From NCBI GenBank assembly GCA_963726615.1, contig CAVSCX010000016.1, forward strand, positions 186,001-250,000: a DNA stretch of 64,000 nt, written 5' to 3'. The stretch comes from CAWDZK01 sp963726615. GTDB taxonomy: Bacteria > Actinomycetota > Actinomycetes > JACCUZ01. The position numbers were made by a program, and so were the translations under genes. Below, in pieces: positions 38,632 to 46,735 of this stretch. The notes beneath the pieces were generated by a model. That model was not told the origin of the DNA. It did no database searches and worked only from the letters and a program-made list of their open reading frames with translations. The first letter of the stretch is position 1, and the number at the start of each line of letters is the position of its first letter.

Positions 38632-39444
38632 GTGGGTGGTGCCGCGGACCGTACGCCTCGTCTCGTCGCGACCGACCTCGACGGCACCGTCGTCCGGCGC
38701 GACGGCACCGTCTCGGACCGCACCGTGGCGGCGCTGCGCGGGGTGGAGGCGCTGGGGGTGCCCGTCGTCCTGGTCACCGGCCGGCCGACCCGGTGGATGG
38801 CCGAGGTCGCCCGCCGGCTCGGGCACACCGGCCTCGCGGTGTGCGCCAACGGCGCGGTCCTGTACGACCTCCACACCGAGGAGGTGGTCGCGCACGACCC
38901 GATCCCGGTGGCAGTCGGGCTGGAGGTCGCGCGACGCCTCCGTGCGGCGGTGCCGGGGGTCGCGTTCGCCGTCGAGCTGCTGGCCGGCTTCAGCCAGGAG
39001 CCGACGTACATCGCGCGGTACGACGCCGGGCTGCAGCGCGCCGTCGGCCCGCTGGAGCACCTCTACACCGACCCGGCGCTGAAGCTGCTGGCCCGCCACG
39101 AGGAGCTGGCGCCCGACGCCCTGCTCGCGGCGGCCCGCACGGCGGTGGGCGACCTGGTGGAGGTGACCCACTCGGCCACCGGGTCGGCGCTGCTGGAGAT
39201 CTCGGCGGCCGGAGTGTCCAAGGCCAGCGGGCTGGCCCGCTTCGCGGCGTCGCACGGCATCGCCGCCGCCGAGGTGGTGGCGTTCGGCGACATGCCCAAC
39301 GACCTGCCGATGCTCGCCTGGGCCGGCACCGCGTACGGCGTCTCCGACGGGCACCCCGAGGTGCTGGCCGCGGTGGCGCACGTCGTCGACCCCCCCGAGC
39401 TCGACGGTGTCGCCCGCACCCTCGAGCACCTCTTCGACTTGTGA
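38632..39444 (+). CDS. Cof-type HAD-superfamily phosphatase
   Basis: 270 residues, GTG start with AGGGG close upstream. HAD motif I LVATDLDGTVVRRDG, motif II VVLVTGRPTRW, motif III Lys in VSKASGLARF, and motif IV VVAFGDMPNDLPML, all intact, plus a C2-type cap. Likely dephosphorylates a sugar phosphate or similar small molecule. Its TGA at 39442-39444 lies 15 bases before the first repeat of the nuclease module. Confidence 0.9.
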   Translation: MGGAADRTPRLVATDLDGTVVRRDGTVSDRTVAALRGVEALGVPVVLVTGRPTRWMAEVARRLGHTGLAVCANGAVLYDLHTEEVVAHDPIPVAVGLEVARRLRAAVPGVAFAVELLAGFSQEPTYIARYDAGLQRAVGPLEHLYTDPALKLLARHEELAPDALLAAARTAVGDLVEVTHSATGSALLEISAAGVSKASGLARFAASHGIAAAEVVAFGDMPNDLPMLAWAGTAYGVSDGHPEVLAAVAHVVDPPELDGVARTLEHLFDL

Positions 39445-39459
39445 CCGCCCCGCCCGCCC

Positions 39460-39475
39460 CGGTGATCCACAGCGC
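39460..39475. repeat. Left outer inverted repeat of nuclease module
   Basis: CGGTGATCCACAGCGC, an exact reverse complement of 40,549-40,564. The HAD stop codon is 15 bases to the left. Confidence 0.8.
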
Positions 39476-39485
39476 GCGCCGCCGG

Positions 39486-39536
39486 TGATCCACAGCGGAT
39501 CCACCGCGGAATCTCCAAGCGATCCGCTGTGGATCA
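39486..39536. repeat. Left inner palindromic hairpin of nuclease module
   Basis: TGATCCACAGCGGATC pairs perfectly with GATCCGCTGTGGATCA (16 base pairs) around a 19-base loop. The minus-strand nuclease gene ends inside the right arm: its TGA is the first three bases of the repeat core. Confidence 0.85.
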
Positions 39537-40421
39537 TGCAGCCTGGGTCTGCCCGAGGAACCAGCGGATCTCGCGGATGACAGCGTCGGGCTCGGTCCAG
39601 AGTCGTCGAGCGGCGATGCGGAGGAGGACGACACCCGCCGACTGGACGGCGTTCTGCCGGACCAAGTCGGCCTGCCACTGCGCGGGCGACAGGTGGTACT
39701 TCTGCCCGTCGACCTCGACACCCTTTCCGAGCGCACGCCACAGCGCGTCGACGTAGCGGACCCCGAGTGCGGTCGTGACCGCCGCGTTGAGCTCGGGCAT
39801 GGGCAGGCCGGCGCGACGAACCAGCCGCACGAGCTGCGCCTCGGACGCGGCGTGCGAACCGCTGGCGAGCTCCGACAGCGCCAGCCGGGGAAGGCGCGAA
39901 CCGGCCGAGGGCGCCTGGACGAGCTCGTCGCCCAGCAGGTCGACGGTCACCAGCCCGCCCTGGACGGCTCGCCCGAACAGGTCGTCCACGTCGCTGAGTC
40001 GGCGGAGATCGAGTGCCGCATCCATGACGGAGCGAGGAACACGGGTGACGGGAAGACCGTTCAGCTCGACGGCGCGGAACGGCCGGACGGACTGCCTGAC
40101 CCACACCCGCTCGGTCGACCGGGGGTGGGTGCCGCCCGGACGCGTGACGACGATGCGACGGGAACGGACCGGGAGGCCCCATCGTCCGGCTGCGGTGGCG
40201 TGGCTCAGTACTGCACCGGGGCCGGCGTACAGGAGGGCAGCCCGCTCCCATTGACGCCGCGTCGGCTCACCCGTCGTGCGCAGGACGACCCGCGGCAACG
40301 GCTCCTGCCACGTACCGGTCCGGATCCGCCGGCGCACCCGGTCATAGGTCCACCCGCACTCGGTCAGCGCCGAGACGGTGGCCAGGTCGTCGATCCAGGG
40401 GTCGTGCTGCGGGCTCGCCAT
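39534..40421 (-). CDS. AbiEi-like N-terminus with DUF559 (Vsr-like) nuclease domain
   Basis: 295 residues. The N-terminal winged-helix part (VSALTECGWTYDRVRRRIRTGTWQEPLPRVVL, then GPGAVLSHATAAGRWGL) resembles the antitoxin-type domain of AbiEi proteins. The C-terminal DUF559/Vsr-like domain has the PD-(D/E)xK pattern: Asp in GVRYVDALW, Glu-x-Asp in VEVDGQKYH, DLVRQN and VVLLRIAARRL. Start chosen at ATG 40421 (MASPQHDPWIDDL); the frame is open upstream through the right hairpin, but no start there fits the family. Enclosed on both sides by nested inverted repeats, unlike any other gene in the window. No partner toxin is present. DNA cleavage or regulation through the repeats is inference. Confidence 0.8.
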   Translation of the reverse strand: MASPQHDPWIDDLATVSALTECGWTYDRVRRRIRTGTWQEPLPRVVLRTTGEPTRRQWERAALLYAGPGAVLSHATAAGRWGLPVRSRRIVVTRPGGTHPRSTERVWVRQSVRPFRAVELNGLPVTRVPRSVMDAALDLRRLSDVDDLFGRAVQGGLVTVDLLGDELVQAPSAGSRLPRLALSELASGSHAASEAQLVRLVRRAGLPMPELNAAVTTALGVRYVDALWRALGKGVEVDGQKYHLSPAQWQADLVRQNAVQSAGVVLLRIAARRLWTEPDAVIREIRWFLGQTQAA

Positions 40422-40484
40422 GCCGGGAGCGTGCCGGGAGTACGGCGCGGCGCCGTCCCCCCTGTCCACAGGCGCCGCGGGAAA

Positions 40485-40541
40485 CGGTGATCCACAGTGG
40501 ATCCGTTGGACAACTTCCAACAGATCCACTGTGGATCACCG
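40485..40541. repeat. Right inner palindromic hairpin of nuclease module
   Basis: A perfect 19-base-pair stem. The core arm GGTGATCCACAGTGGATC (40,486-40,503) pairs with GATCCACTGTGGATCACC (40,523-40,540), plus one more C-G pair. The 19-base loop holds a second stem, GTTGGA (40,505-40,510) with TCCAAC (40,516-40,521). The arm is itself palindromic: GATCCAC, A, GTGGATC. On the minus strand the stem is followed by TTTC, so it could also terminate bpa transcription; it then lies in the leader of the nuclease gene. Confidence 0.88.
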
Positions 40542-40548
40542 AGACGGG

Positions 40549-40564
40549 GCGCTGTGGATCACCG
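40549..40564. repeat. Right outer inverted repeat of nuclease module
   Basis: GCGCTGTGGATCACCG, an exact reverse complement of 39,460-39,475. It begins at the very next base after the bpa stop codon (TGA, 40,567-40,565 on the minus strand). Confidence 0.8.
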
Positions 40565-41149
40565 TCAGAGGTACTGACCGGTGTTGTGGGGGGCGCCGTC
40601 GTCCGGACCGCCGGGGCCGCCGGGGCCGCCGGGCATCGACAGGCCGCCGGGCAGCGCCCGCCGCCGCATCTCCTCGAACTGTGCCCGGGCCTGCATCTGC
40701 TGGGCGAACAGCGCGGTCTGGATGCCGTGGAACAACCCCTCCAGCCAGCCGACCAGCTGCGCCTGCGCGACCCGCAGCTCCGCCTCGGAGGGCACCGAGT
40801 CGTCGGTGAACGGCAGCGAGATCCGCTCGAGCTCCTCGACGAGCTCGGGCGCCAGACCTTCCTCCAGCTCCTTGATCGAGCGGGTGTGGATCTCCTTGAG
40901 CCTGGCCCGGCTCGCCTCGTCCAGGTCGGACGCCCGGACCTCCTCGAGCAGCTGCTTGATCATGCTGCCGATGCGCATCACCTTCGCCGGCTGGTCGACC
41001 AGGTCGGTCACCGACCGCTCGTCGACCCCGTCCCCGCCCGGCCCGGCCTCGATCGTCATCCCGTTCGGGCCCACGATCACCACCCGCTGCTCGGCTTGCT
41101 CGGTGGCCTGCTCGTCCGGCCCGGGCGACTGCGCATGCTGCTCGGTCAT
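40565..41149 (-). CDS. bpa: Bacterial proteasome activator Bpa/PafE (DUF2587)
   Basis: 194 residues. ATP-independent ring activator of the 20S proteasome. Helical core: SVTDLVDQPAKVMRIGSMIKQLLEEVRASDLDEASRARLKEIHTRSIKELEEGLAPEL, then ELRVAQAQLVGWLEGLFHGIQTALFAQQMQARAQFEEMRRR. A Gly/Pro linker leads to the C-terminal GQYL, the docking motif for proteasome alpha-subunit pockets. The frame is open far upstream, but ATG 41149 fits family length. The stop codon directly abuts the nuclease module, leaving the essential tail intact. Confidence 0.92.
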   Translation of the reverse strand: MTEQHAQSPGPDEQATEQAEQRVVIVGPNGMTIEAGPGGDGVDERSVTDLVDQPAKVMRIGSMIKQLLEEVRASDLDEASRARLKEIHTRSIKELEEGLAPELVEELERISLPFTDDSVPSEAELRVAQAQLVGWLEGLFHGIQTALFAQQMQARAQFEEMRRRALPGGLSMPGGPGGPGGPDDGAPHNTGQYL

Positions 41150-41221
41150 GGGTCCATCCTCGCCCACCGGCGGCAGGCAAAACGGTGGACCCCCTGTCGG
41201 CATCGCTGGGACGCTCGGCGG

Positions 41222-42217
41222 GTGAACGACACCGACACCGCAGCCCTGACGGAGGCACCGCGGCGGCTGACCGAGGCCGACCTCGACGACGTCGCCCGGA
41301 TCCTGCAGGCCAGTGACCTCGCGGCGGTGGGCTTCCTCGACTTCACCCCCGAGGACGTCCTCGGGGACCTCCGGCGTGCCGACCTGGAGGCATACGGGTG
41401 GTACGACGGGGCCGGGACGATGCAGGGGTACGGCTGGGTCGTCCGGACCGCCGAGAGCAACCAGGTCGAGCTGGACCTGTACGTCCACCCGGACCACGAC
41501 GACGCCCTCGGGGGCCGGATCCTCGCGGCGCTCGAGGACCGCGGTCGCGCACTTGTCGCCGAGGTCGGCGCCGGCGATCCGTGGTTCGGCACCGGCGTCT
41601 ACCGCAGCGACGCCCGGACCCGGGCGTGGCTCGTCGCCGCCGGCTACGACGCGCGGACCACGTTCACCCGGATGCGGATCGATCTCGAGCCGGACCCGGC
41701 CCGCCCGGAGGAGGCGGCACCAGCCGGTGTCGAGGTGCGCCGGGCCGTCGACGACGCCGACCTGCGCACGGCGTACGAGATCGAGGAGGAGGCCTTCGTG
41801 GAGCACTACGGCCACGTGAGGGGCAGCTTCGAGACCTGGCGGCGACGGCTCACCGCGCCCGGCCCGGACTGGGCCCAGGTCTACCTGGCCGACCTCGACG
41901 GCTCGCCGGTGGGCGTCATGGTGACGACCCGGCAGTTCGAACCGGAAGACGATGCGGGCTACGTCCGGACGCTCGGGGTGCTCGCGGCGGGCCGGGGTGT
42001 CGGCGTCGCCAAGGCCTTGCTGCGGCACTGCTTCGCGGCCAGCCGACTGGCGGGCCGGACGGCAGTGCTGCTGCACGTCGACGTCGCCAACGTGACCGGC
42101 GCCCTGCGGCTCTACGAGTCGGTGGGCATGCATCCCGTGCTGGAGATCGACGCGTTCGCCAAGGGCGACCTTTCCGCCGCGGACGCGACGGCACCGGCCC
42201 GACGGCGACCCGAGTAG
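41222..42217 (+). CDS. Tandem GNAT acetyltransferase
   Basis: 331 residues, GTG start 41222. The N-terminal half is a degenerate GNAT domain (YVHPDHDDALGGRILAALEDRG keeps the shape, but the RxxGxG/A loop is weakened). The C-terminal half is a full GNAT: VEVRRAVDDADLRTAYEIEEEAFVEHYG, YVRTLGVLAAGRGVGVAKALLRHCF and HVDVANVTGALRLYESVGM. Mycothiol-synthase-like tandem architecture, but without enough identity to call mshD. Followed by 94 bases without a recognisable feature before the convergent ABC permease. Confidence 0.82.
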   Translation: MNDTDTAALTEAPRRLTEADLDDVARILQASDLAAVGFLDFTPEDVLGDLRRADLEAYGWYDGAGTMQGYGWVVRTAESNQVELDLYVHPDHDDALGGRILAALEDRGRALVAEVGAGDPWFGTGVYRSDARTRAWLVAAGYDARTTFTRMRIDLEPDPARPEEAAPAGVEVRRAVDDADLRTAYEIEEEAFVEHYGHVRGSFETWRRRLTAPGPDWAQVYLADLDGSPVGVMVTTRQFEPEDDAGYVRTLGVLAAGRGVGVAKALLRHCFAASRLAGRTAVLLHVDVANVTGALRLYESVGMHPVLEIDAFAKGDLSAADATAPARRRPE

Positions 42218-42311
42218 GAGGGAGCCCACACCCGTTCCAGCCGCCGCTGCACGAGGACCTGCAGGGAGCGCCGCCGGGCGGCGCGCTGCTCGCGGCGCAG
42301 GTCGAGCGGGT

Positions 42312-45122
42312 TCACCCCAGCCTCCGGTCCAACGGCACCCGGGAACGGGTGAGCAGCCAGGCCGCGCCCGCGGCGAGCGCCGGGACCAGCACGAGCAGCT
42401 GCACCAGCCGCCACACCGGGACCACCAGGTCGAGGTCCGGGACGGCTCCGATCAGCGCCGCCCCAGGCACGAACCCGGCGGCGACGCCCAGCGCGGTCCC
42501 GAGCACCGAGATGGACAGCGCCTGCGCCGCAGCCAGCCGGCGTCGCAGCCGCGGCGCGGCGCCCACCGCGGCCAGGGTGGCATGGTCGGCCCGGGCGTCG
42601 GACTGGGCCAGCCCGGTGGCGATGCCCGCCGAGCCGAGGGTGATGATCCCCGCTCCGACGACCAGCGCCAGCAGTCCGAGGCCGTAGCTGCTCTGGTAGC
42701 CGCGCTCCACGCCGAGGGACCCCGGCACCCCCGCATCGGTCAGTGCCTGCTGAGCGCGTTGCTGCTCGTCGCTGCTGGGCAGTGTCCGGAACTGCAGGAA
42801 CAGCGTCGACGGCTGGGTCGCCAGACCGAGCGAGCGGACCGCACCCGGGCTGTACACGGCCTCGGCGGCGGCCTCCTGGACGGGCTCGTACGCGCCGGGG
42901 ACCGAGACCTGCCGGACCTTCGGCTCCCGCCCCTCCCGCTGCGCACGGACGGCCTCGTCGGCAGGGACCACGTCGAAGCGCACCGTCCCGTCCGCACGCA
43001 CCGCCTGGGGCTGGAAGACCACGACCCCGCCCGCGGACAGCGCCCGCTCCGCCGCCGGCGACGGAGCCTTCCTGGTCACCGCGCGCAGGGTGTCCGCGCC
43101 GCCCACCGGCGTCCCCGTGAAGCCGCCGGAGATGATCAGCTCGGTGCCGGTGCAGGCCGGGTCCTGCTCCGCCCGGTCCTTCTCCGCCGTGGTCGGTGGC
43201 CGGTCGAGCGTGCCCACGAAGCAGTCGTTCTCCGGCGGGACCACCGGCTGGGCGAACGCCGGCGCGCAGTCCGGGTCCGGCGAGCAGCTCGTGTCGACGA
43301 CGCGGATCAGGAGCGCATCGAACGGCGGCAGCTCGGGTGTGATCGCGGTCCGCACCCGGGCGGGGTCGGCCTGGCGGCGGATCTCGCCGCCGGTCGTCTG
43401 GTCGTAGGTGTAGGTCGAGAGCTCCACCCCGCCGGCCAGGGTGGGCCACTGCGGGCGGTAGGCCTCCCGGTCGTGGACGTCCAGCGAGGCGACGTAGAGC
43501 AGCAGGGCGGTGCTGCCGGTGACCGCGGTGAGGACCGCGGCCATGGCCGGAGCGCTGCGCCCGCGGTGCCGCGCGGCGTCCCGCAGCGCCAGCCGGCCGG
43601 CCAGCGGCAGCCGACCGCACCAGCGGCCGGCGAGGCCGATGATCGCCGGGCTCGTGACGATGAGCCCGACCTGGGCGAGTGCCGCACCCCCCGCGATCAG
43701 TGCCGCGACAGCGGCTGTGCTGCCGCCGTTGAGCGGGTTCAGCCCGGTGCTGTGCGCGACGGCAAGGGCGCTCCCCAGCGCCGCGAAGCCGATGCCGACG
43801 GCGACGACCACCAGGCCGATGACCGGCACCTTGCGCGCGGTGCGGACCTGGCCGCGCCGCCCTGTCAGGGCGGCCACCGGGTCCTGCCGGGCAGCCGTCC
43901 GCGCCGGCAGCGCGGCAGCGAGCACTCCGGTGGCGACGCCGACCAGCGCGATCGCGAGCAGCTCCAGCGGACGGACGTCGAACCGGCCGAAGTCGGCGTC
44001 GGCGACGTCGGTGAGCACCGGGCGGCCGACGGCGGCCAGCACCAGCCCGAGCAGCACGCCGGAGGCAGCGCCCGCGGCGCCGAGCACCAGGCCGCCGGCG
44101 AGCACCACCCGGCGGACGTGCCGGCGTGACCCGCCGGTCGCCGCCAGCAGCCCGAGTGACCGCGCCTGCCGGCGGGCACCCACGGCGAAGGCCGCGCCGG
44201 CGAGCAGGCACACCTCGAGCGCGGCCAGTGCCACCGCCACGGCCACGAGCATCCACAGGAACCAGTACTGGTTGGCAGCCCCGATGTCGGCCCCGGCCGC
44301 GTACAGCGGCACCTCGGAGTCCGCCGGTGGATGGAGCAGCACCTGCCGGGACGTGACGAGCAGACCGAGCCGGTTCAGCGCGAGGACGTCGGGCCAGGTC
44401 ACCGGCCGGTCACCGGCGAGCCAGACCGAGGGTGAGCCGGTGGCCGGCGTCGTCGTGCCCAGCAGGGAGCCGGGCCGGGCGAAGAACTGGCGCCCGCCGG
44501 GGTCGCCGACCTGGTCCACGACGCCGCTCAGGGTCACCCGCCGGAGCGGCCGGCTGAGCCGCACCGTGCCGCCGACCGGGACGCCGAGCTGGCCGAACAG
44601 CGCCGAGGTCACGGCGACCTGGTCCGGCCGGGACGGCGCTGCCCCCGACCGCAGCCGGTAGCGCCCGGTCAGCGCCGGGTCGCCCACGTCGGTCTCGTTC
44701 CACTCGACCGGTGCAGCCCCCGCACGGGTCCGCGTCAGGACCTCGCCGCTCTCGCTGGTGAGCACCCGGTACCCCGCGGGTGCGTCCGCTGCCAGCTGCC
44801 GTGCGTTGGCATAGGGGGACCGGGACGGTCCGTCGGTGCTGGCCACCTCGGCGCTGTAGACGTGGGGGTCGGGTGCCTGCAGCACCGGGTTGCCGTTCAT
44901 CGTCTCGATCAGCGCCTGGGTGGTCCCGAGCCGGCGGGCCGCCACCTCGTCCGGCTCCAGCTGGGCCGACCTGGCCAGCACGTCGGCGGCGGTCATCGCC
45001 AGGATCGGCAGGGCGACCATGGCCACGACCAGCGCGCTGCGGCCCCGTGCCCGCAGCGCGTCCCGCCGGGCGATCCGCAGCAGCGGCCGCCAGCCCGACC
45101 CCCGCCCGGCGCGACCGCTCAT
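42312..45122 (-). CDS. FtsX/MacB-type ABC transporter permease
   Basis: 936 residues with about ten helices: one near residues 28-50 and two four-helix groups (about 290-530 and 780-930), each an FtsX-like domain, separated by extracytoplasmic regions. The second large loop (about 540-780) carries Cys pairs (CSPDPDC and ENDCFVGT). ATG 45122 overlaps the ATPase stop (ATGA). Together with the ATPase it forms an exporter or mechanotransmission complex for peptides, lipids or antibiotics. Under control of the PadR gene of the same operon. Confidence 0.9.
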   Translation of the reverse strand: MSGRAGRGSGWRPLLRIARRDALRARGRSALVVAMVALPILAMTAADVLARSAQLEPDEVAARRLGTTQALIETMNGNPVLQAPDPHVYSAEVASTDGPSRSPYANARQLAADAPAGYRVLTSESGEVLTRTRAGAAPVEWNETDVGDPALTGRYRLRSGAAPSRPDQVAVTSALFGQLGVPVGGTVRLSRPLRRVTLSGVVDQVGDPGGRQFFARPGSLLGTTTPATGSPSVWLAGDRPVTWPDVLALNRLGLLVTSRQVLLHPPADSEVPLYAAGADIGAANQYWFLWMLVAVAVALAALEVCLLAGAAFAVGARRQARSLGLLAATGGSRRHVRRVVLAGGLVLGAAGAASGVLLGLVLAAVGRPVLTDVADADFGRFDVRPLELLAIALVGVATGVLAAALPARTAARQDPVAALTGRRGQVRTARKVPVIGLVVVAVGIGFAALGSALAVAHSTGLNPLNGGSTAAVAALIAGGAALAQVGLIVTSPAIIGLAGRWCGRLPLAGRLALRDAARHRGRSAPAMAAVLTAVTGSTALLLYVASLDVHDREAYRPQWPTLAGGVELSTYTYDQTTGGEIRRQADPARVRTAITPELPPFDALLIRVVDTSCSPDPDCAPAFAQPVVPPENDCFVGTLDRPPTTAEKDRAEQDPACTGTELIISGGFTGTPVGGADTLRAVTRKAPSPAAERALSAGGVVVFQPQAVRADGTVRFDVVPADEAVRAQREGREPKVRQVSVPGAYEPVQEAAAEAVYSPGAVRSLGLATQPSTLFLQFRTLPSSDEQQRAQQALTDAGVPGSLGVERGYQSSYGLGLLALVVGAGIITLGSAGIATGLAQSDARADHATLAAVGAAPRLRRRLAAAQALSISVLGTALGVAAGFVPGAALIGAVPDLDLVVPVWRLVQLLVLVPALAAGAAWLLTRSRVPLDRRLG

Positions 45123-45868
45123 CGGCCGGTGCCCGCGTCGAGCAGCGACTCGGCGGCGTCGGCGGGCCCGGTCTCGTCGACGGCGAGGCCGTCGCGGAGG
45201 AAGACGACCCGGTCGGCCCAGGCAGCGTGCCGGGCCTCGTGCGTGACGAGCACGCCGGCCGCGCCCGCGTCGCAGCGCGCGCGGAGGAGGCGCAGGACCT
45301 GCTCGCCCGTCTCCGTGTCCAGCGCCCCGGTCGGCTCGTCGGCGAGCACCAGCCGGCGGTCGCCGACGATGGCGCGGGCGATCGCGACCCGCTGCTGCTG
45401 CCCGCCGGACATGTCGTCGGGGAAGCGGTCGGCCAGCTCGTCGATGCCCACCTCGGCGAGGGCGACAAGCGCGGCCCGGCGCGCCGAGCGGCTGGACTCG
45501 CCGTCCAGCTCGCGCGGGAGCGCGACGTTCTCGGCGGCGGTCAGCGCCGGGATCAGGTTGAAGTCCTGGAAGACGTACCCGATGGAGCGGCGTCGCAGCG
45601 CTGCGAGCTCCGCGCGCGACAGGCTGCCGAGCTCGATGCCCTCGACAAGCACCGCCCCGGCCGTGGGCGAGTCCAGGCCACCGGCGCAGGTGAGCAGGGT
45701 CGACTTCCCGGAGCCGGAGGGGCCCATCACCGCGACCAGCTCGCCCGCGACGACCCGCAGGTCGATGCCACGCAGGGCGTGCACCACCGACTCGCCGTGC
45801 CCGTGGACACGGGTGAGTCCCCGCAGCTCGAGCACCGGGCCGGTGCCGGACGTGGGTGCGGCGGTCAT
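45119..45868 (-). CDS. ABC transporter ATP-binding protein (LolD/MacB-type)
   Basis: 249 residues. Walker A GPSGSGKSTLL near residue 43, Q-loop YVFQDFNLIPALTAAENV, signature MSGGQQQRVAIARAI, Walker B RRLVLADEPTGALD, and H-loop VLVTHEARHA, all intact. Both ends overlap neighbours by ATGA, so PadR, ATPase and permease are translationally coupled. Confidence 0.95.
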   Translation of the reverse strand: MTAAPTSGTGPVLELRGLTRVHGHGESVVHALRGIDLRVVAGELVAVMGPSGSGKSTLLTCAGGLDSPTAGAVLVEGIELGSLSRAELAALRRRSIGYVFQDFNLIPALTAAENVALPRELDGESSRSARRAALVALAEVGIDELADRFPDDMSGGQQQRVAIARAIVGDRRLVLADEPTGALDTETGEQVLRLLRARCDAGAAGVLVTHEARHAAWADRVVFLRDGLAVDETGPADAAESLLDAGTGR

Positions 45869-46479
45869 CTGCGGGCCTCCTGCACCCACGTGGCGGACGT
45901 GGCGGACGTTGCGGACGTTGCGGACGTGGCGGGGGCGGGCTGCTCGGCGCTCCGTTCGGCCGCCGCGCGGGCGAGCCGGGCCTCGCAGTGGTCGAGCCAG
46001 CGCACCTCGGCCTCGGCCGCGAAGACGAGCGAGTCCAGGACCAGCAGCCAGGCGAGGTCCTGCGGGGCCGGTCCGGTGGCCCGCGACTTGAGCCGGGTGT
46101 AGTCCTGCAGGGCGCGCAGGGTGGCGGACCGCTGACCCTGGACGACTGCGCTGACGTCGACGCCGGGGACCGTCACTGCCATCGCGAGCTTGATGGCCAG
46201 CTCGTCCCGGGGCGGTGAGGTCCGGCTGACCGGCGTGCTGAACCAGGTGGCCACCTCGGCGCGGCCGGGTTCGGTGATCCGGTAGACCGCGTGGCCGTCC
46301 CCGTCCTCGCCGGCCGGCTCCACCAGCCCGTCCCGCTCCAGCCGGGACAGGGTCGTGTAGACCTGCCCGACGTTCAGCGGCCAGGTGGCCCCGGTGCGGG
46401 TCTCGAACTCGGCGCGCAGCTGGTAGCCGTACATCGGCCCCTGCTCGAGCAGGGCCAGCAGGCCTTGGCGGATGGACAT
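45865..46479 (-). CDS. PadR-family transcriptional regulator
   Basis: 204 residues. PadR winged helix: RQGLLALLEQGPMYGYQLRAEFETRTGATWPLNVGQVYTTLSRLERDGLVEP, followed by a C-terminal helical dimerisation domain. The tail has a short ATS tripeptide repeat (five copies) encoded by a nine-base tandem repeat at 45,890-45,934, probably a flexible linker of variable length. GGAGG lies eight bases before the ATG. First gene of a PadR-ATPase-permease operon; it probably represses its own operon by binding the palindrome 55 bases upstream, with an inducing substrate of the exporter. Confidence 0.92.
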   Translation of the reverse strand: MSIRQGLLALLEQGPMYGYQLRAEFETRTGATWPLNVGQVYTTLSRLERDGLVEPAGEDGDGHAVYRITEPGRAEVATWFSTPVSRTSPPRDELAIKLAMAVTVPGVDVSAVVQGQRSATLRALQDYTRLKSRATGPAPQDLAWLLVLDSLVFAAEAEVRWLDHCEARLARAAAERSAEQPAPATSATSATSATSATWVQEARR

Positions 46480-46533
46480 CGGCGGGACCTCCGAGGACGG
46501 CAGTGAGCGCAGTCGGCGTACCTACGCGGTACT

Positions 46534-46561
46534 GGATACGCGGTATGTATACCGGGTATCC
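46534..46561. promoter_or_regulatory. Predicted PadR operator
   Basis: A 28-base imperfect palindrome: left half GGATACGCGGTATG, right half TATACCGGGTATCC (12 of 14 positions match after reversal). A partial copy, TACGCGGTA, occurs just upstream at about 46,524-46,532. It is AT-richer than its surroundings, lies 55 bases upstream of the PadR start and 175 bases before the EAL gene. The TGTATAC centre resembles PadR sites of other species. Confidence 0.7.
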
Positions 46562-46735
46562 CCGGACGTCGCAAGCCCCGGAGCCGCGCGCGGCGGGGCG
46601 CCGGGGGACGCGCGGCCGGTGCGCAGGGACTACTGCGTCCGGGGGACCCGGAGTTGACCCGGGCCTCGGAGTGCCGAAACAGACCCTGACGGCTGCGCGG
46701 GTCCGCGCGCGCCCCGCACCCGAAGAGGCGCCAGC

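Larger units (their letters stand above)
39460..40564. other. Repeat-bounded DUF559 nuclease module
   Basis: A 1,105-base unit filling the whole gap between the HAD stop codon and the bpa stop codon. It is bounded by perfect 16-base terminal inverted repeats: CGGTGATCCACAGCGC at 39,460-39,475 and its reverse complement at 40,549-40,564. Just inside each end is a long hairpin made from the same core: arms at 39,486-39,501 and 39,521-39,536, and arms at 40,485-40,503 and 40,523-40,541, both with 19-base loops. The single gene inside is an AbiEi-like/DUF559 protein whose stop codon is supplied by the left hairpin. No transposase and no target-site duplication are visible. I read it as a self-contained mobile or selfish module; acquired defence or homing-type function is inference. 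Confidence 0.55.

Noticed and set aside
39460..40564. TGATCCACA copies read as DnaA boxes or a replication origin
   Set aside because: One mismatch from TTATCCACA, but the copies are arranged as strict inverted hairpins around one gene, and dnaA, dnaN and AT-rich unwinding DNA are absent.
39444..40570. Target-site duplication flanking the nuclease module
   Set aside because: Flanks CGCCC (left) and TCAGA (right) do not match; no duplication seen, so transposition in the usual sense is not supported.
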